DNA from: an uncultured Eubacteriales bacterium
GTDB lineage: Bacteria > Bacillota > Clostridia > Christensenellales > QAND01
Length of the DNA stretch: 16,364 bases
Direction of reading: 5' to 3'
NCBI GenBank assembly: GCA_900546685.1
Contig: UREB01000013.1
Coordinates: forward strand, 1 to 16,364
Of this stretch, positions 7,247 to 14,050 are shown in pieces. Within the stretch, counting starts at the first letter, position 1. Each line of letters starts with the position of its first letter. The position numbers and the translations under genes were made by a program. The notes below the pieces were generated by a model. The model was not told the DNA's origin. It worked only from the letters and a program-made list of their open reading frames with translations, and did not search any database.

Positions 7247-7336
7247 AGCCAGCCTCCTTTTTGCGGGGAAATAGAAAAAGCCGCACCCCTAGGCATAGTG
7301 TGCCCAGACGGCCGGCCGCTACAAGATCATACTCCA

Positions 7337-7352
7337 TGTGGTGTACTCCACA
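7337..7352. promoter_or_regulatory. Inverted repeat in the pfl leader, possible operator
   Basis: TGTGGTGTACTCCACA is a near-perfect palindrome (14 of 16 positions symmetric). It lies about 30 bases past the expected pfl transcription start. Read on the minus strand it begins TTGTGGA and ends CCACA, which partly resembles the Rex consensus TTGTGAA-N4-TTCACAA. It could equally bind another regulator or fold as a short RNA hairpin. Confidence 0.4.
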
Positions 7353-7380
7353 AACTCCGTCAGTCATACGATCTATGTTT

Positions 7381-7409
7381 AACATACACAATCGATAAGA
7401 GCTTGTCAA
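7381..7409 (-). promoter_or_regulatory. Promoter of pflA-pflB
   Basis: On the minus strand TTGACA (7409-7404) and TATGTT (7386-7381) are 17 bases apart. The stretch 7374-7391, overlapping the -10 box, is a weak match to a Rex-type palindrome (TATGTTTAACATACACAA as read on plus). The 5' untranslated leader to pflA (7247 to about 7375) contains the inverted repeat at 7337-7352 and no convincing ORF. Confidence 0.7.
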
Positions 7410-7501
7410 GCGAAAAAAAGAAAAAGTTTTTTGCTTTTTAGTGGGTTGTAGGCTCATGTTGCGAGAGGGGGAAGCCGCCCTCCAAAATGGCGCGCTGTGC
7501 T

Positions 7502-8098
7502 TTAGAGCAAGCCGCGCGTTTGCAGCGCTGCCCGCAAATCGGCGCCATAGGGCAGACACAGCCCATGCAGGCCGGCCGCCTCAGCGGCTTGGATATTGGC
7601 GGGCATGTCGTCGATGAAAAGGGAATCGCCCGCATGTAGCTGATAACGCTGCAAAAGCAGCCGGTAAATTTTCGGGTCTGGCTTTGTGCAGTGCTCGTAG
7701 CAGGAAATGACGCGGCCATCGAACAGGCGGAAAAAATCATAGCGGGCAAGCACGGTTTCCCAGGCTTCTTTATGGAAATTGGATAGGAGATACAGCGCAT
7801 ACCCGCTGCGCTTTAATTCTTGTGCGATGGCAACATTCTGCTCTAGCGGGGTCAGCATGTGTGTCCAGTTCTCCAAAACGAAAGCGATTTCATCCCGGCA
7901 GCGGGGATGCTTGTTTGCCAAGGCAAGGATGGCGTCGTTTGTCATCATGGTACCCATATCCAAGGCCTCCCATTCTGCACTACCAAAGACCATGGCCATC
8001 AAGTCGTCCACAACGGAGGGAGCGAAGTGTTTTTGCAAAAAGGCTTGTGGCTGAAAGGCCAGAAGGACGTTTCCGATGTCGAAAATGATATGTTTCAT
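7502..8098 (-). CDS. HAD-superfamily phosphatase, subfamily IA (YihX-like)
   Basis: A 198-residue cytoplasmic hydrolase with the four HAD motifs. Motif I is FDIGNVLL with nucleophile Asp7, the usual second Asp being replaced in the DxGN form. Motif II is LLSNF (Ser106), motif III is CTKPDPKIY (Lys139), and motif IV is FIDDMPANI (Asp163-Asp164). The DxGNV variant is typical of YihX-type sugar-phosphate phosphatases, so a small phosphorylated sugar or nucleotide is a fair guess, not shown. The alpha-helical cap falls between motifs I and II. The start at 8098 is preceded by AGGGAG on the minus strand. It has its own promoter (8131-8159) behind the hydrogenase terminator. No strong terminator follows; a weak A/T-only hairpin (7421-7439) precedes a T-rich minus-strand run at 7411-7420. 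Confidence 0.85.
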   Translation of the reverse strand: MKHIIFDIGNVLLAFQPQAFLQKHFAPSVVDDLMAMVFGSAEWEALDMGTMMTNDAILALANKHPRCRDEIAFVLENWTHMLTPLEQNVAIAQELKRSGYALYLLSNFHKEAWETVLARYDFFRLFDGRVISCYEHCTKPDPKIYRLLLQRYQLHAGDSLFIDDMPANIQAAEAAGLHGLCLPYGADLRAALQTRGLL

Positions 8099-8130
8099 GG
8101 CAGCTCTCCCTTTTTTCAGAACTAAGGCCT

Positions 8131-8159
8131 ACTATAAATGCTTTTATAGAGCAAGGCAA
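8131..8159 (-). promoter_or_regulatory. Promoter of the HAD phosphatase gene
   Basis: On the minus strand TTGCCT (8159-8154) and TATAGT (8136-8131) are 17 bases apart. A 7-bp inverted repeat, CTATAAA-TGCT-TTTATAG (8132-8149), overlaps the -10 box and could be an operator. Confidence 0.6.
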
Positions 8160-8161
8160 AC

Positions 8162-8188
8162 AAAAAAGGCCGCGGCTGTGCCGCGACC
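8162..8188 (-). terminator. Terminator after the hydrogenase gene
   Basis: On the minus strand GGTCGCGGC (8188-8180), ACA loop, GGCCGCGGC complement (8176-8168), then six T (8167-8162). A 9-bp stem with one G-T pair. Confidence 0.88.
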
Positions 8189-8206
8189 CTTGGTGTACGG
8201 AAAAAA

Positions 8207-9712
8207 TCAATCCAATTTATCCAATGCGATGCTGTATTGGCTTTCGGAGGCGATCTTGTGCTCGGCCTTGTTCATATACTGCTTTACGCTGGCCGAAGCC
8301 TTGGCGATGGGCTGCAGGGTGCCTGCGCCGGCTACGCAGCCGCCGGGGCATCCCATGCCCTCTAGCAGGTAACCGTCGTATTTGCCGGCCTTGGCCAGCA
8401 TAAGCATCCGCTTGCAGTCGTGCAGGCCCTGGGCGGATTGAACCTTGACCTCGCGGTCCGGATCGATCTGCTTGATGCAGTCCGCCACGGCCTGGGCAAC
8501 GCCGCCGCCCACGGCAAACCCGCGGCCCGCTGCGGTGGAGTCGGTAAACGGCTCGCCAGGCTCTACCTCGGCAAAGTTGATGCCCTTGGCCTGGAACATG
8601 CCCATCAATTCTTCAAAGGTCAGCACGAAGTCTACATCGCTTCGGATGGTGCGCCGGCTGGCCTCCAGCTTTTTGGCAGCGCACGGGCCGATGAAGGCCA
8701 CGCGGCAGTTTTTATGCTCTTTTTTCATCAGGCGGGCCGTCAGCACCATGGGCGTCAGCGCCATGGAGATGTACGGGGCCAGGGTGGGGAAGAGCTTTTT
8801 GGCCATCACAGACCAGGAGGGGCAGCAGGAAGTTGCCATAAAGGGCTGTTTTTCCGGCACCTTCTCCATAAAGTCGTGGGCTTCTTCTATGGTACACAGG
8901 TCTGCGCCGATGGCCACTTCCACCACATCGTCAAAGCCGAGCATCTTCATGGCGGGCTTTACCTTTTCCGGCGTCAATTCGGGGCCGAATTGGTTGACAA
9001 ACGCCGGCGCTACGATGGCAATGACGCGGTCTCCGCGGTTGATGGAATGGATAAGCTGGAAGATCTGGCTTTTGTCCGCAATGGCGCCAAAGGGACAGTT
9101 TACCAGGCACATGCCACAGGATACGCACTTGTCGTAATCGATCTTGGCACAGCCGTTTTCATCCGAGCCGATGGCGTCCATGCCGCAGGCTTTGGCGCAG
9201 GGCCGCTCCATTTTCAAAATGGCGCCGTAGGGGCACACATCCTTACAGCGGCCGCATTTGATGCATTTTTCCTGGTCGATTACGGATTTGCCGTTGACCA
9301 GGCTGATCGCCTTTTTCGGGCAGACCTCCACACAGGGATGCGCCAGGCAGCCCTGGCACATATCCGAAACGTGGAAGGATTTTTCCGGACATTTGTTGCA
9401 CGCAAACTTGATGATATTCACCAGCGGCGGATCATAGTATTTGTCCGCAATGGCGCTTTCTACGATGCCGTCGGAAACGGGGGCATGCTCGTCCAGCGGG
9501 CGGAGGGGCAGGCCGATGGCCAGACGCAGCCTTTCGCCGACGATGGCGCGTTCCAAAAAGATGCTCTCGCGGTGCATGGCAACCTCGCCGGGCACGATTT
9601 TGTACGGCAGTTCTTCTATGCGGCTATAATCGCCTCCTTCGTAGGCCAAACGCGCTACTTCGGTAAAGACTTTTCGACGTATATCCGTCACGGAAGAATA
9701 GATTCCTCTCAT
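8207..9712 (-). CDS. [FeFe] hydrogenase, group B (monomeric, ferredoxin-domain) type
   Basis: A 501-residue cytoplasmic iron-sulfur enzyme, likely interconverting H2 with protons and electrons. An N-terminal region (1-100) leads to a Cys-rich part (105-206) with several ferredoxin-like clusters, for example Cys150/153/156/160 and Cys196/199/202/206, plus Cys105, 108, 119, 122, 127 and 131. The H-cluster domain follows with TSCCPSW (294-300, L1), GPCAAKKLE (342-350, L2; group A usually has MPC) and EGMGCPGGCVAGAG (451-464, L3). The GPC and GGCVAGAG variants, plus length, point to the group B (TIGR04105-like) enzymes rather than the classical HydA. All expected H-cluster cysteines are present. 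The start at 9712 follows AAGGAG (9726-9721, minus). It is monocistronic. Maturation genes hydEFG are not in the window. A role in hydrogen sensing is less likely because no PAS domain is present. Confidence 0.9.
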   Translation of the reverse strand: MRGIYSSVTDIRRKVFTEVARLAYEGGDYSRIEELPYKIVPGEVAMHRESIFLERAIVGERLRLAIGLPLRPLDEHAPVSDGIVESAIADKYYDPPLVNIIKFACNKCPEKSFHVSDMCQGCLAHPCVEVCPKKAISLVNGKSVIDQEKCIKCGRCKDVCPYGAILKMERPCAKACGMDAIGSDENGCAKIDYDKCVSCGMCLVNCPFGAIADKSQIFQLIHSINRGDRVIAIVAPAFVNQFGPELTPEKVKPAMKMLGFDDVVEVAIGADLCTIEEAHDFMEKVPEKQPFMATSCCPSWSVMAKKLFPTLAPYISMALTPMVLTARLMKKEHKNCRVAFIGPCAAKKLEASRRTIRSDVDFVLTFEELMGMFQAKGINFAEVEPGEPFTDSTAAGRGFAVGGGVAQAVADCIKQIDPDREVKVQSAQGLHDCKRMLMLAKAGKYDGYLLEGMGCPGGCVAGAGTLQPIAKASASVKQYMNKAEHKIASESQYSIALDKLD

Positions 9713-9758
9713 GGCAATGCTCCTTACATATATATTTAGAATCGTTACTTTCGCGCCT

Positions 9759-9787
9759 ATTGTAGCATTGACTTTGTGCTTTTACAA
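9759..9787 (-). promoter_or_regulatory. Promoter of the [FeFe] hydrogenase gene
   Basis: On the minus strand TTGTAA (9787-9782) and TACAAT (9764-9759) are 17 bases apart, about 46 bases upstream of the start codon. A Rex-like operator lies just upstream at 9795-9812. Confidence 0.6.
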
Positions 9788-9794
9788 TCAAAGT

Positions 9795-9812
9795 TTGTTA
9801 AAAAGTTATCAA
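9795..9812. promoter_or_regulatory. Candidate Rex operator upstream of the hydrogenase gene
   Basis: TTGTTAA-AAAG-TTATCAA matches the Rex consensus TTGTTAA-N4-TTAACAA at 13 of 14 defined positions. Rex senses the NADH/NAD+ ratio in Gram-positive anaerobes and controls fermentation and hydrogenase genes. The site lies about 8 bases upstream of the -35 box of the hydrogenase promoter and within the region serving the divergent uppS-like gene, so either could be the target. Confidence 0.55.
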
Positions 9813-9913
9813 AACGTGAAAAATTTTTTGAAAAATGTCCTAAATGAGACACGTAGATGGGTGTAAGGCACAGGAATTTAGGGAACAATGGGAGCAAAGG
9901 AGGCGGATTGCCT

Positions 9914-10537
9914 ATGAGGATTCCTAAGCATATTGGCATCATTCCGGATGGAAACCGGCGCTGGGCCGTGCAGCACGGGCTGCAAAAGCAGGAAGGATAC
10001 AGCTACGGGCTGGCGCCGGGCTTGGCGCTGTTTCGGCAGGCGGCGGCATACGGCATTGAGGAGATCAGCTATTACGGCTTTACGGTGGAAAACTGCAAAC
10101 GGCCCAAAACGCAGCAGCAAGCGTTTCAAAAGGCATGCGTAGATGCGGTGGAGATGCTCAAAGGAGAGGCGGCCGGCCTGCGGGTGGTGGGCAATACGCA
10201 ATCGGATTGCTTTCCCAAAGCGCTGCTGCCGTATACAGAGCGTACATACCTTGGCCACGGCAGCGGCACGCGAGTCAATTTTTTGGTGAATTACGGCTGG
10301 GAATGGGATCTATTCGACGGCACAAAGGACAAGCGCGCCTGGCATTCCAGGGATGTTTCACGCATAGATCTTGTCATCCGCTGGGGCGGCATGCGGCGGC
10401 TTTCCGGCTTTTTGCCGGTCCAATGCGTGTATGCGGATTTTTATGTGGTGGATGCGCTATGGCCGGATTTTGCCCCACAGCATCTGGAAGAGGCCCTGGC
10501 CTGGTACGATCGGCAGGATGTGACCCTGGGCGGATAA
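9914..10537 (+). CDS. Short undecaprenyl-diphosphate-synthase-like cis-prenyltransferase
   Basis: A 207-residue member of the UppS family, which builds polyprenyl diphosphates from IPP for cell-wall lipid carriers. The N-terminal signature HIGIIPDGNRRWA holds the Mg/diphosphate-binding Asp12-Gly-Asn-Arg15. ENCKRPK (60-65) corresponds to the usual ENWKRP. The C-terminal DLVIRWGGMRRLSGFLPVQCVYADFY...LWPDF matches IRTGGExRxSNFLxWQ...YAExYF. Differences are notable. It is about 40 residues shorter than normal, the loss falling in the helical stretch after NFLVNYG. GGE is GGM, and the Mg-binding Glu of YAE is Asp. It may make a shorter product or have drifted in function; a housekeeping uppS is presumably elsewhere. 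The start at 9914 follows AAGGAGG at 9897-9903. No clear promoter was found in 9770-9900. Confidence 0.8.
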   Translation: MRIPKHIGIIPDGNRRWAVQHGLQKQEGYSYGLAPGLALFRQAAAYGIEEISYYGFTVENCKRPKTQQQAFQKACVDAVEMLKGEAAGLRVVGNTQSDCFPKALLPYTERTYLGHGSGTRVNFLVNYGWEWDLFDGTKDKRAWHSRDVSRIDLVIRWGGMRRLSGFLPVQCVYADFYVVDALWPDFAPQHLEEALAWYDRQDVTLGG

Positions 10538-10544
10538 TTTTACA

Positions 10545-10573
10545 TTGAAAACAGCACGTAGGTGTGATACGGT
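10545..10573 (+). promoter_or_regulatory. Possible promoter of the symporter gene
   Basis: TTGAAA (10545-10550) and TACGGT (10568-10573) are 17 bases apart, between the uppS-like stop codon and the transporter start. No terminator separates the two genes, so read-through is also possible. Confidence 0.4.
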
Positions 10574-10656
10574 AACGATATAGAAACCATCAAGACGCAT
10601 GAGGGAGCCTTATGCGCCTTTGTTATGGTAGAGGGAGTGTTGTTGGGGGCGGTTTT

Positions 10657-12033
10657 ATGCAAGAAAGAGAGCGGTTCAGCTCGCGGCTGGGATTTATCCT
10701 GATTTCGGCAGGCTGCGCCATCGGGCTGGGCAACGTATGGCGGTTTCCCTATATTGTAGGGCAAAACGGCGGCGCGGCGTTTATTTTGATCTACCTGTTT
10801 TTTCTGGTGATCCTTGGCATTCCCATCATGACGATGGAGTTTTCCGTAGGCCGGGCCAGCCGGAAGAGCGTGGCCAGCTCATTTAAGGCGCTGGAGCCGC
10901 CGGGCACAAAGTGGCATTGGTATAGCTATTTTGGCATGGCGGGCAACTATCTTTTGATGATGTTTTATACGGTGATCTCCGGCTGGATCCTAGCGTATAT
11001 CTTCAAGATGATCCGCGGGGATTTTGCCGGGATGACGGCTGAGGGCGTCAAGGCGCAGTTTGACGGGCTGGTAGCGGATCCCTGGGTGCAGGTGCTGTGC
11101 CTGGCGATCGTCATTCTGCTGGGCTTTGGCATCTGCTCGCTGGGGCTGAAAAACGGGGTAGAGCGCATCACCAAAAAGATGATGGTGCTGCTCATTGTGC
11201 TGATGGTGGTGCTGGCGGTGCGCTCCATTACGCTGGAAGGGGCCGGCGAAGGGCTTCGCTATTATCTGGTGCCGGATTTTAGCAAGATCGCAGAGCGCGG
11301 CATCGGCACGGTGCTGTTTGAGGCCATGGGGCAGGCGTTTTTCACGCTTTCCATCGGCATGGGCAGCATGGCCATCTTTGGCAGCTATATGGATAAGGAC
11401 CGGAAGATACTGGGCGAATCCATCAGCATTACGGCGCTGGATACCTTTGTGGCGGTGATGGCGGGCCTCATTATCCTGCCGGCCTGCTCTGCTACCGGCG
11501 TGCCGATGGATTCCGGCCCGTCGCTGATCTTTGTGACGCTGCCAAATATCTTTAACGCCATGCCGCTGGGCCAGGTATGGGGTGCGTTGTTCTTTGTGTT
11601 TATGCTGTTTGCCGCGCAGAGCACGCTGGTCGCGGTGTTTGAAAATATCATCTCGTTTGCCATGGATCTTTGGGGCTGGAGCCGGAAAAGGGCATGCCTG
11701 GTAAATATCGGGCTGATCTTCCTGCTTTTGCTGCCGGCGCTTTTGGGCGGCAATCTGTGGCAGGCGTTCCAGCCGTTGGGCATGGCGATTTCGGATTTTG
11801 AAGATTTCCTTGTAAGCAACAATATTTTGCCGCTGGGTTCGCTGGTATATGTGATGTTTTGCGTATCCAAGCGAGGCTGGGGCTGGAAAAACTTTTTGCA
11901 GGAGGCCAATACGGGGAAGGGACGCAGCTTTTCTTCGCGCATTTACCTGTATGCCAAATATGTGATCCCCGTCATCGTGCTGTATATCTTTATACAGGGA
12001 TACATCGTAAAGTTCTTCCTGCCGGCAGGCTGA
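10657..12033 (+). CDS. Sodium-dependent transporter, neurotransmitter:sodium symporter (NSS/SNF) family
   Basis: A polytopic membrane protein of about 458 residues that should couple Na+ influx to uptake of an amino acid, as in the bacterial LeuT, TnaT and MhsT. The N-terminus has the family signature SSRLGFILISAGCAIGLGNVWRFPYIVGQNGGAAF. This covers the unwound TM1 that binds Na+ and substrate. About eleven hydrophobic segments follow, typical of the short bacterial MhsT-like group. TM6 appears around TVLFEAMGQAFFTLSIGMGSMAIFGSYM, and TM8 lies around LFFVFMLFAAQSTLVAVFENI. The ATG at 10657 is chosen because family members start a few residues before SRLGF. An upstream in-frame ATG at 10612, with AGGGAG four bases before it, would add 15 residues. 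The substrate cannot be read; the Trp theme nearby makes an aromatic or branched amino acid plausible. A strong terminator follows. Confidence 0.92.
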   Translation: MQERERFSSRLGFILISAGCAIGLGNVWRFPYIVGQNGGAAFILIYLFFLVILGIPIMTMEFSVGRASRKSVASSFKALEPPGTKWHWYSYFGMAGNYLLMMFYTVISGWILAYIFKMIRGDFAGMTAEGVKAQFDGLVADPWVQVLCLAIVILLGFGICSLGLKNGVERITKKMMVLLIVLMVVLAVRSITLEGAGEGLRYYLVPDFSKIAERGIGTVLFEAMGQAFFTLSIGMGSMAIFGSYMDKDRKILGESISITALDTFVAVMAGLIILPACSATGVPMDSGPSLIFVTLPNIFNAMPLGQVWGALFFVFMLFAAQSTLVAVFENIISFAMDLWGWSRKRACLVNIGLIFLLLLPALLGGNLWQAFQPLGMAISDFEDFLVSNNILPLGSLVYVMFCVSKRGWGWKNFLQEANTGKGRSFSSRIYLYAKYVIPVIVLYIFIQGYIVKFFLPAG

Positions 12034-12043
12034 GCGCATAGAG

Positions 12044-12071
12044 AAAAACCGACCCTGGGGTCGGTTTTTTT
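12044..12071 (+). terminator. Terminator after the symporter gene
   Basis: AAAAACCGACC (12044-12054), CTGG loop, GGTCGGTTTTT (12059-12069), with the T run continuing to 12071. An 11-bp perfect stem. Confidence 0.92.
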
Positions 12072-12073
12072 CT

Positions 12074-12101
12074 TTGCAAACGTGCCTTGGCTCCGTATAA
12101 T
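12074..12101 (+). promoter_or_regulatory. Promoter of azlC-azlD
   Basis: TTGCAA (12074-12079) and a perfect TATAAT (12096-12101) are 16 bases apart. The expected transcript starts near 12108, leaving a leader of only about 20 bases before the ATG at 12130. Confidence 0.75.
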
Positions 12102-12129
12102 GGAGGCTATGGGAAAAGAGGTTTTCTCA

Positions 12130-12822
12130 ATGGGAAAGAGGACAAGCGTAGCCAGAGCCGCCTTTGGATATACCATCCCGGTGCTGGCGGGGTATGTATG
12201 CTTGGGCGCGGCCTATGGGCTATTGATGCAGGCCAAGGGCTTGGGATGGGGATGGACGCTGGCCATCAGCCTATTTACCTATGCGGGCAGCCTGCAATTT
12301 GTCATGATCGGCCTTTTAACCAGCGCATTTGAGCCGGTATATGAATTTTTGCTGGCGCTGATGGTCAACGCACGCCATCTGTTTTACGGCATCTCGATGC
12401 TGGGGCGCTTTCAGGGCATGGGCTGGAAAAAATGGCTGCTGGTATTTGGGCTGACAGACGAAACCTTTTCCATCCACTGCGCCGCCAAAGAGCCGGCAGG
12501 GGTGGACCGGGGATGGTTTATGCTGTGCGTTTCGCTGCTGGATCACAGCTACTGGATGCTGGGCTCGCTGATCGGCTGCCTTGCGGGCGGGTTGTTTGCC
12601 TTTGATACAACCGGCATTGATTTTGTGATGACGGCGCTGTTTGTCGTCATCTTTTTGGATCAGTGGAAGCAGCAGAAAAACCACGGCCCGGCGCTGGTGG
12701 GCCTGGGGGCCTCGGCGCTGTGCCTTTTGGCGTTTGGGCCAGATGGCTTTTTGCTGCCTGCCATGGCGCTGATCGTGGCGGGCATTACGCTGTGCCGCGG
12801 CAGATGGGAGGAAAGCGCATGA
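12130..12822 (+). CDS. azlC: AzlC-family amino-acid exporter, large subunit
   Basis: A 230-residue inner-membrane protein, the large partner of the two-part AzlCD system, known for exporting branched-chain amino acids and analogues. Family marks are the N-terminal GYTIPVLAGYVCLGAAYGLL, the stretch SLFTYAGSLQFVMIGLL, the motif MVNARHLFYGISM, and LTDETFSI. At least five further hydrophobic segments follow, and the length is normal (about 230-240). The ATG at 12130 is preferred because AAGAGG lies eight bases upstream and the promoter's start point is near 12108. The in-frame ATG at 12109 would be nearly leaderless. The stop overlaps the azlD start as ATGA, which indicates translational coupling. 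Confidence 0.92.
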   Translation: MGKRTSVARAAFGYTIPVLAGYVCLGAAYGLLMQAKGLGWGWTLAISLFTYAGSLQFVMIGLLTSAFEPVYEFLLALMVNARHLFYGISMLGRFQGMGWKKWLLVFGLTDETFSIHCAAKEPAGVDRGWFMLCVSLLDHSYWMLGSLIGCLAGGLFAFDTTGIDFVMTALFVVIFLDQWKQQKNHGPALVGLGASALCLLAFGPDGFLLPAMALIVAGITLCRGRWEESA

Positions 12823-13148
12823 CGACCTTGCAAATCGGAATTACGGTGGCAGCTTGTACGCTGGCCACCATACTGACGCGGTTTCTGCCGTTTTGGCTGT
12901 TTCCAGAAGGGCGGGAAACGCCTGCATACATCCGCTATCTGGGCACGGTGCTGCCGTATGCGGTGATGGCGATGCTGGTGGTGTACTGCCTAAAGGGCGC
13001 TACGCCGCTTTACGATCCGTATGGGCTGCCAGAGATGATCGGCGTGCTGGCCACGGCAGGGCTGCACCTTTATAAGCGCAATACGCTGATCAGCATTGCG
13101 GGCGGCACCGCTGTGTATATGCTGATGGTGCAGTGTGTATTTGTATAA
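12819..13148 (+). CDS. azlD: AzlD-family amino-acid exporter, small subunit
   Basis: A 109-residue hydrophobic protein with the expected size and place for AzlD, the small membrane partner of AzlC. Three or four membrane segments are visible: ITVAACTLATILTRF, then LGTVLPYAVMAMLVVYCL, EMIGVLATAGLHLY and LISIAGGTAVYMLMVQCVFV. The motif LTRFLPFWLFP followed by YLGTVLPYA is typical of the family. The start ATG at 12819 overlaps the azlC stop by four bases, and a GGGAGGAAAG site (12806-12815) lies just upstream inside azlC. A terminator follows at 13153. Confidence 0.9.
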   Translation: MTTLQIGITVAACTLATILTRFLPFWLFPEGRETPAYIRYLGTVLPYAVMAMLVVYCLKGATPLYDPYGLPEMIGVLATAGLHLYKRNTLISIAGGTAVYMLMVQCVFV

Positions 13149-13152
13149 AGAT

Positions 13153-13179
13153 AAAAGGACGGCAGCGCCGTCCTTTTTT
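13153..13179. terminator. Bidirectional terminator between azlD and the Old Yellow Enzyme remnant
   Basis: AAAAGGACGGC (13153-13163), AGC loop, GCCGTCC plus TTTTTT (13167-13179). T tracts exist on both strands, so it can serve both convergent units. Confidence 0.9.
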
Positions 13180-13186
13180 GATTGCA

Positions 13187-13963
13187 TCAGATTTGCTTTT
13201 GCAGGGTATGCAGGAAATTTGGGTCCGCCATAAAGGGGCGGGCAAAGCCGAAAAGGGAGACGCGGCTATGCTGATAGATGGGCAGGATATCCTGCATAGA
13301 GCGCAGCCCGCCGGTGAGAATTACAGGGGTATCCACCAGGCCAGCCAAACGCACGGCAGCATCCTTGTAGTAAGCGCGCTCATCCGGGGTATGGGAGCGC
13401 CAGCCCAGGCCGCTGATCTCGATGGCGTCTATGCCGGCCTCTGCCAAGGCCTGGCCCATGGGCAAAAACTCTTCGACGGTGAGCCCGCCCGGCATTTCGT
13501 CCGAGGAGTTGATCTTGATCCATACGGGGTAATCCGGGCCAACGGCCTTGCGGATGGCATGGTAGACTTCCAGCACGATGCGCAGGCGGTTTTCCACCGA
13601 GCCGCCATACTCATCTGTACGCCGGTTGAAGATGGGAGAGATGAAATGGGAGAGCAGGTAGCCGTGGGCACAATGGATCTGCACGCCGTCAAACCCAGCC
13701 TTTTTCACGCGCACGGCCGCGTCTGCAAAAAGCTGGACAACGGCGCGGATGTCGTCTTTGGTCATCTCTTGAGGCGTCAGCCCACTGGTGGGATGTACGA
13801 GAGCGGAGGGCCCCAGGATGCGGGCAGAGTCGGGGTATCCTTGGCTGTGCGAGCTGCCATGCACGATCTGCATGAAGATCTTGGAACCCAGCGCATGCAC
13901 GGCGTCCACGACCTTTTGGTAATCGGGGATCATGTCATCGCAATAGATGCCGAGCTGGTTTGC
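13187..13963 (-). pseudogene. NADH:flavin oxidoreductase (Old Yellow Enzyme family), 5' end lost at the mobile element
   Basis: The frame from 13933 encodes 248 residues of an OYE-type FMN TIM barrel. It includes VDAVHALGSKIFMQIVHGSSH, IHCAHGYLLSHFISPIFNRRTDEYGG with the family's HGYLLxxFxSPxxNxRTDxYGG signature, and TGGLRS...FGFARPFMADP for the phosphate-binding end. Family similarity continues upstream through ANQLGIYCDD to about 13961, then meets a TAA at 13964-13966. The family's first 80 or so residues, with the first barrel strands and part of the FMN site, are missing. There is no ribosome binding site before the ATG at 13931-13933. The recombinase gene of the mobile element begins on the far side. 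The simplest reading is that the element inserted into this gene; the missing 5' part should be at its other end. Confidence 0.8.
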
Positions 13964-14009
13964 TTATGTGCGATAAAGAAGTAATAGAAGTGTAAAAAAT
14001 TTTGCCGTT

Positions 14010-14042
14010 CCTATCCGGCACTTGGCCATTGTGTCGGATAGG
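14010..14042. repeat. Inverted repeat near the element end
   Basis: CCTATCCGGCAC (14010-14021) and GTGTCGGATAGG (14031-14042) form a 12-bp stem with one mismatch/G-T and a nine-base spacer. It lies between the recombinase stop and the element end. On the minus strand a T run (TTTTTT) appears about 10 bases beyond the stem, too far for a standard terminator, so a recombinase arm-type site or a weak terminator are both possible. Confidence 0.65.
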
Positions 14043-14050
14043 TCGGGCGG

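Noticed and set aside
8420..9739. A 439-codon open frame on the plus strand opposite the hydrogenase gene
   Set aside because: It mirrors a strongly supported cysteine-motif gene, has no family-like motifs and no ribosome binding site; high GC at third positions keeps the antisense frame open.
10612..10656. Earlier ATG for the symporter with AGGGAG upstream
   Set aside because: It adds a glycine/valine-rich 15-residue stretch not typical of the family; ATG 10657 fits the usual distance to SRLGF. Kept as an alternative.
10990..12039. A 349-codon minus-strand frame opposite the symporter gene
   Set aside because: His- and Gln-rich composition typical of the antisense of membrane-protein codons; no motifs.
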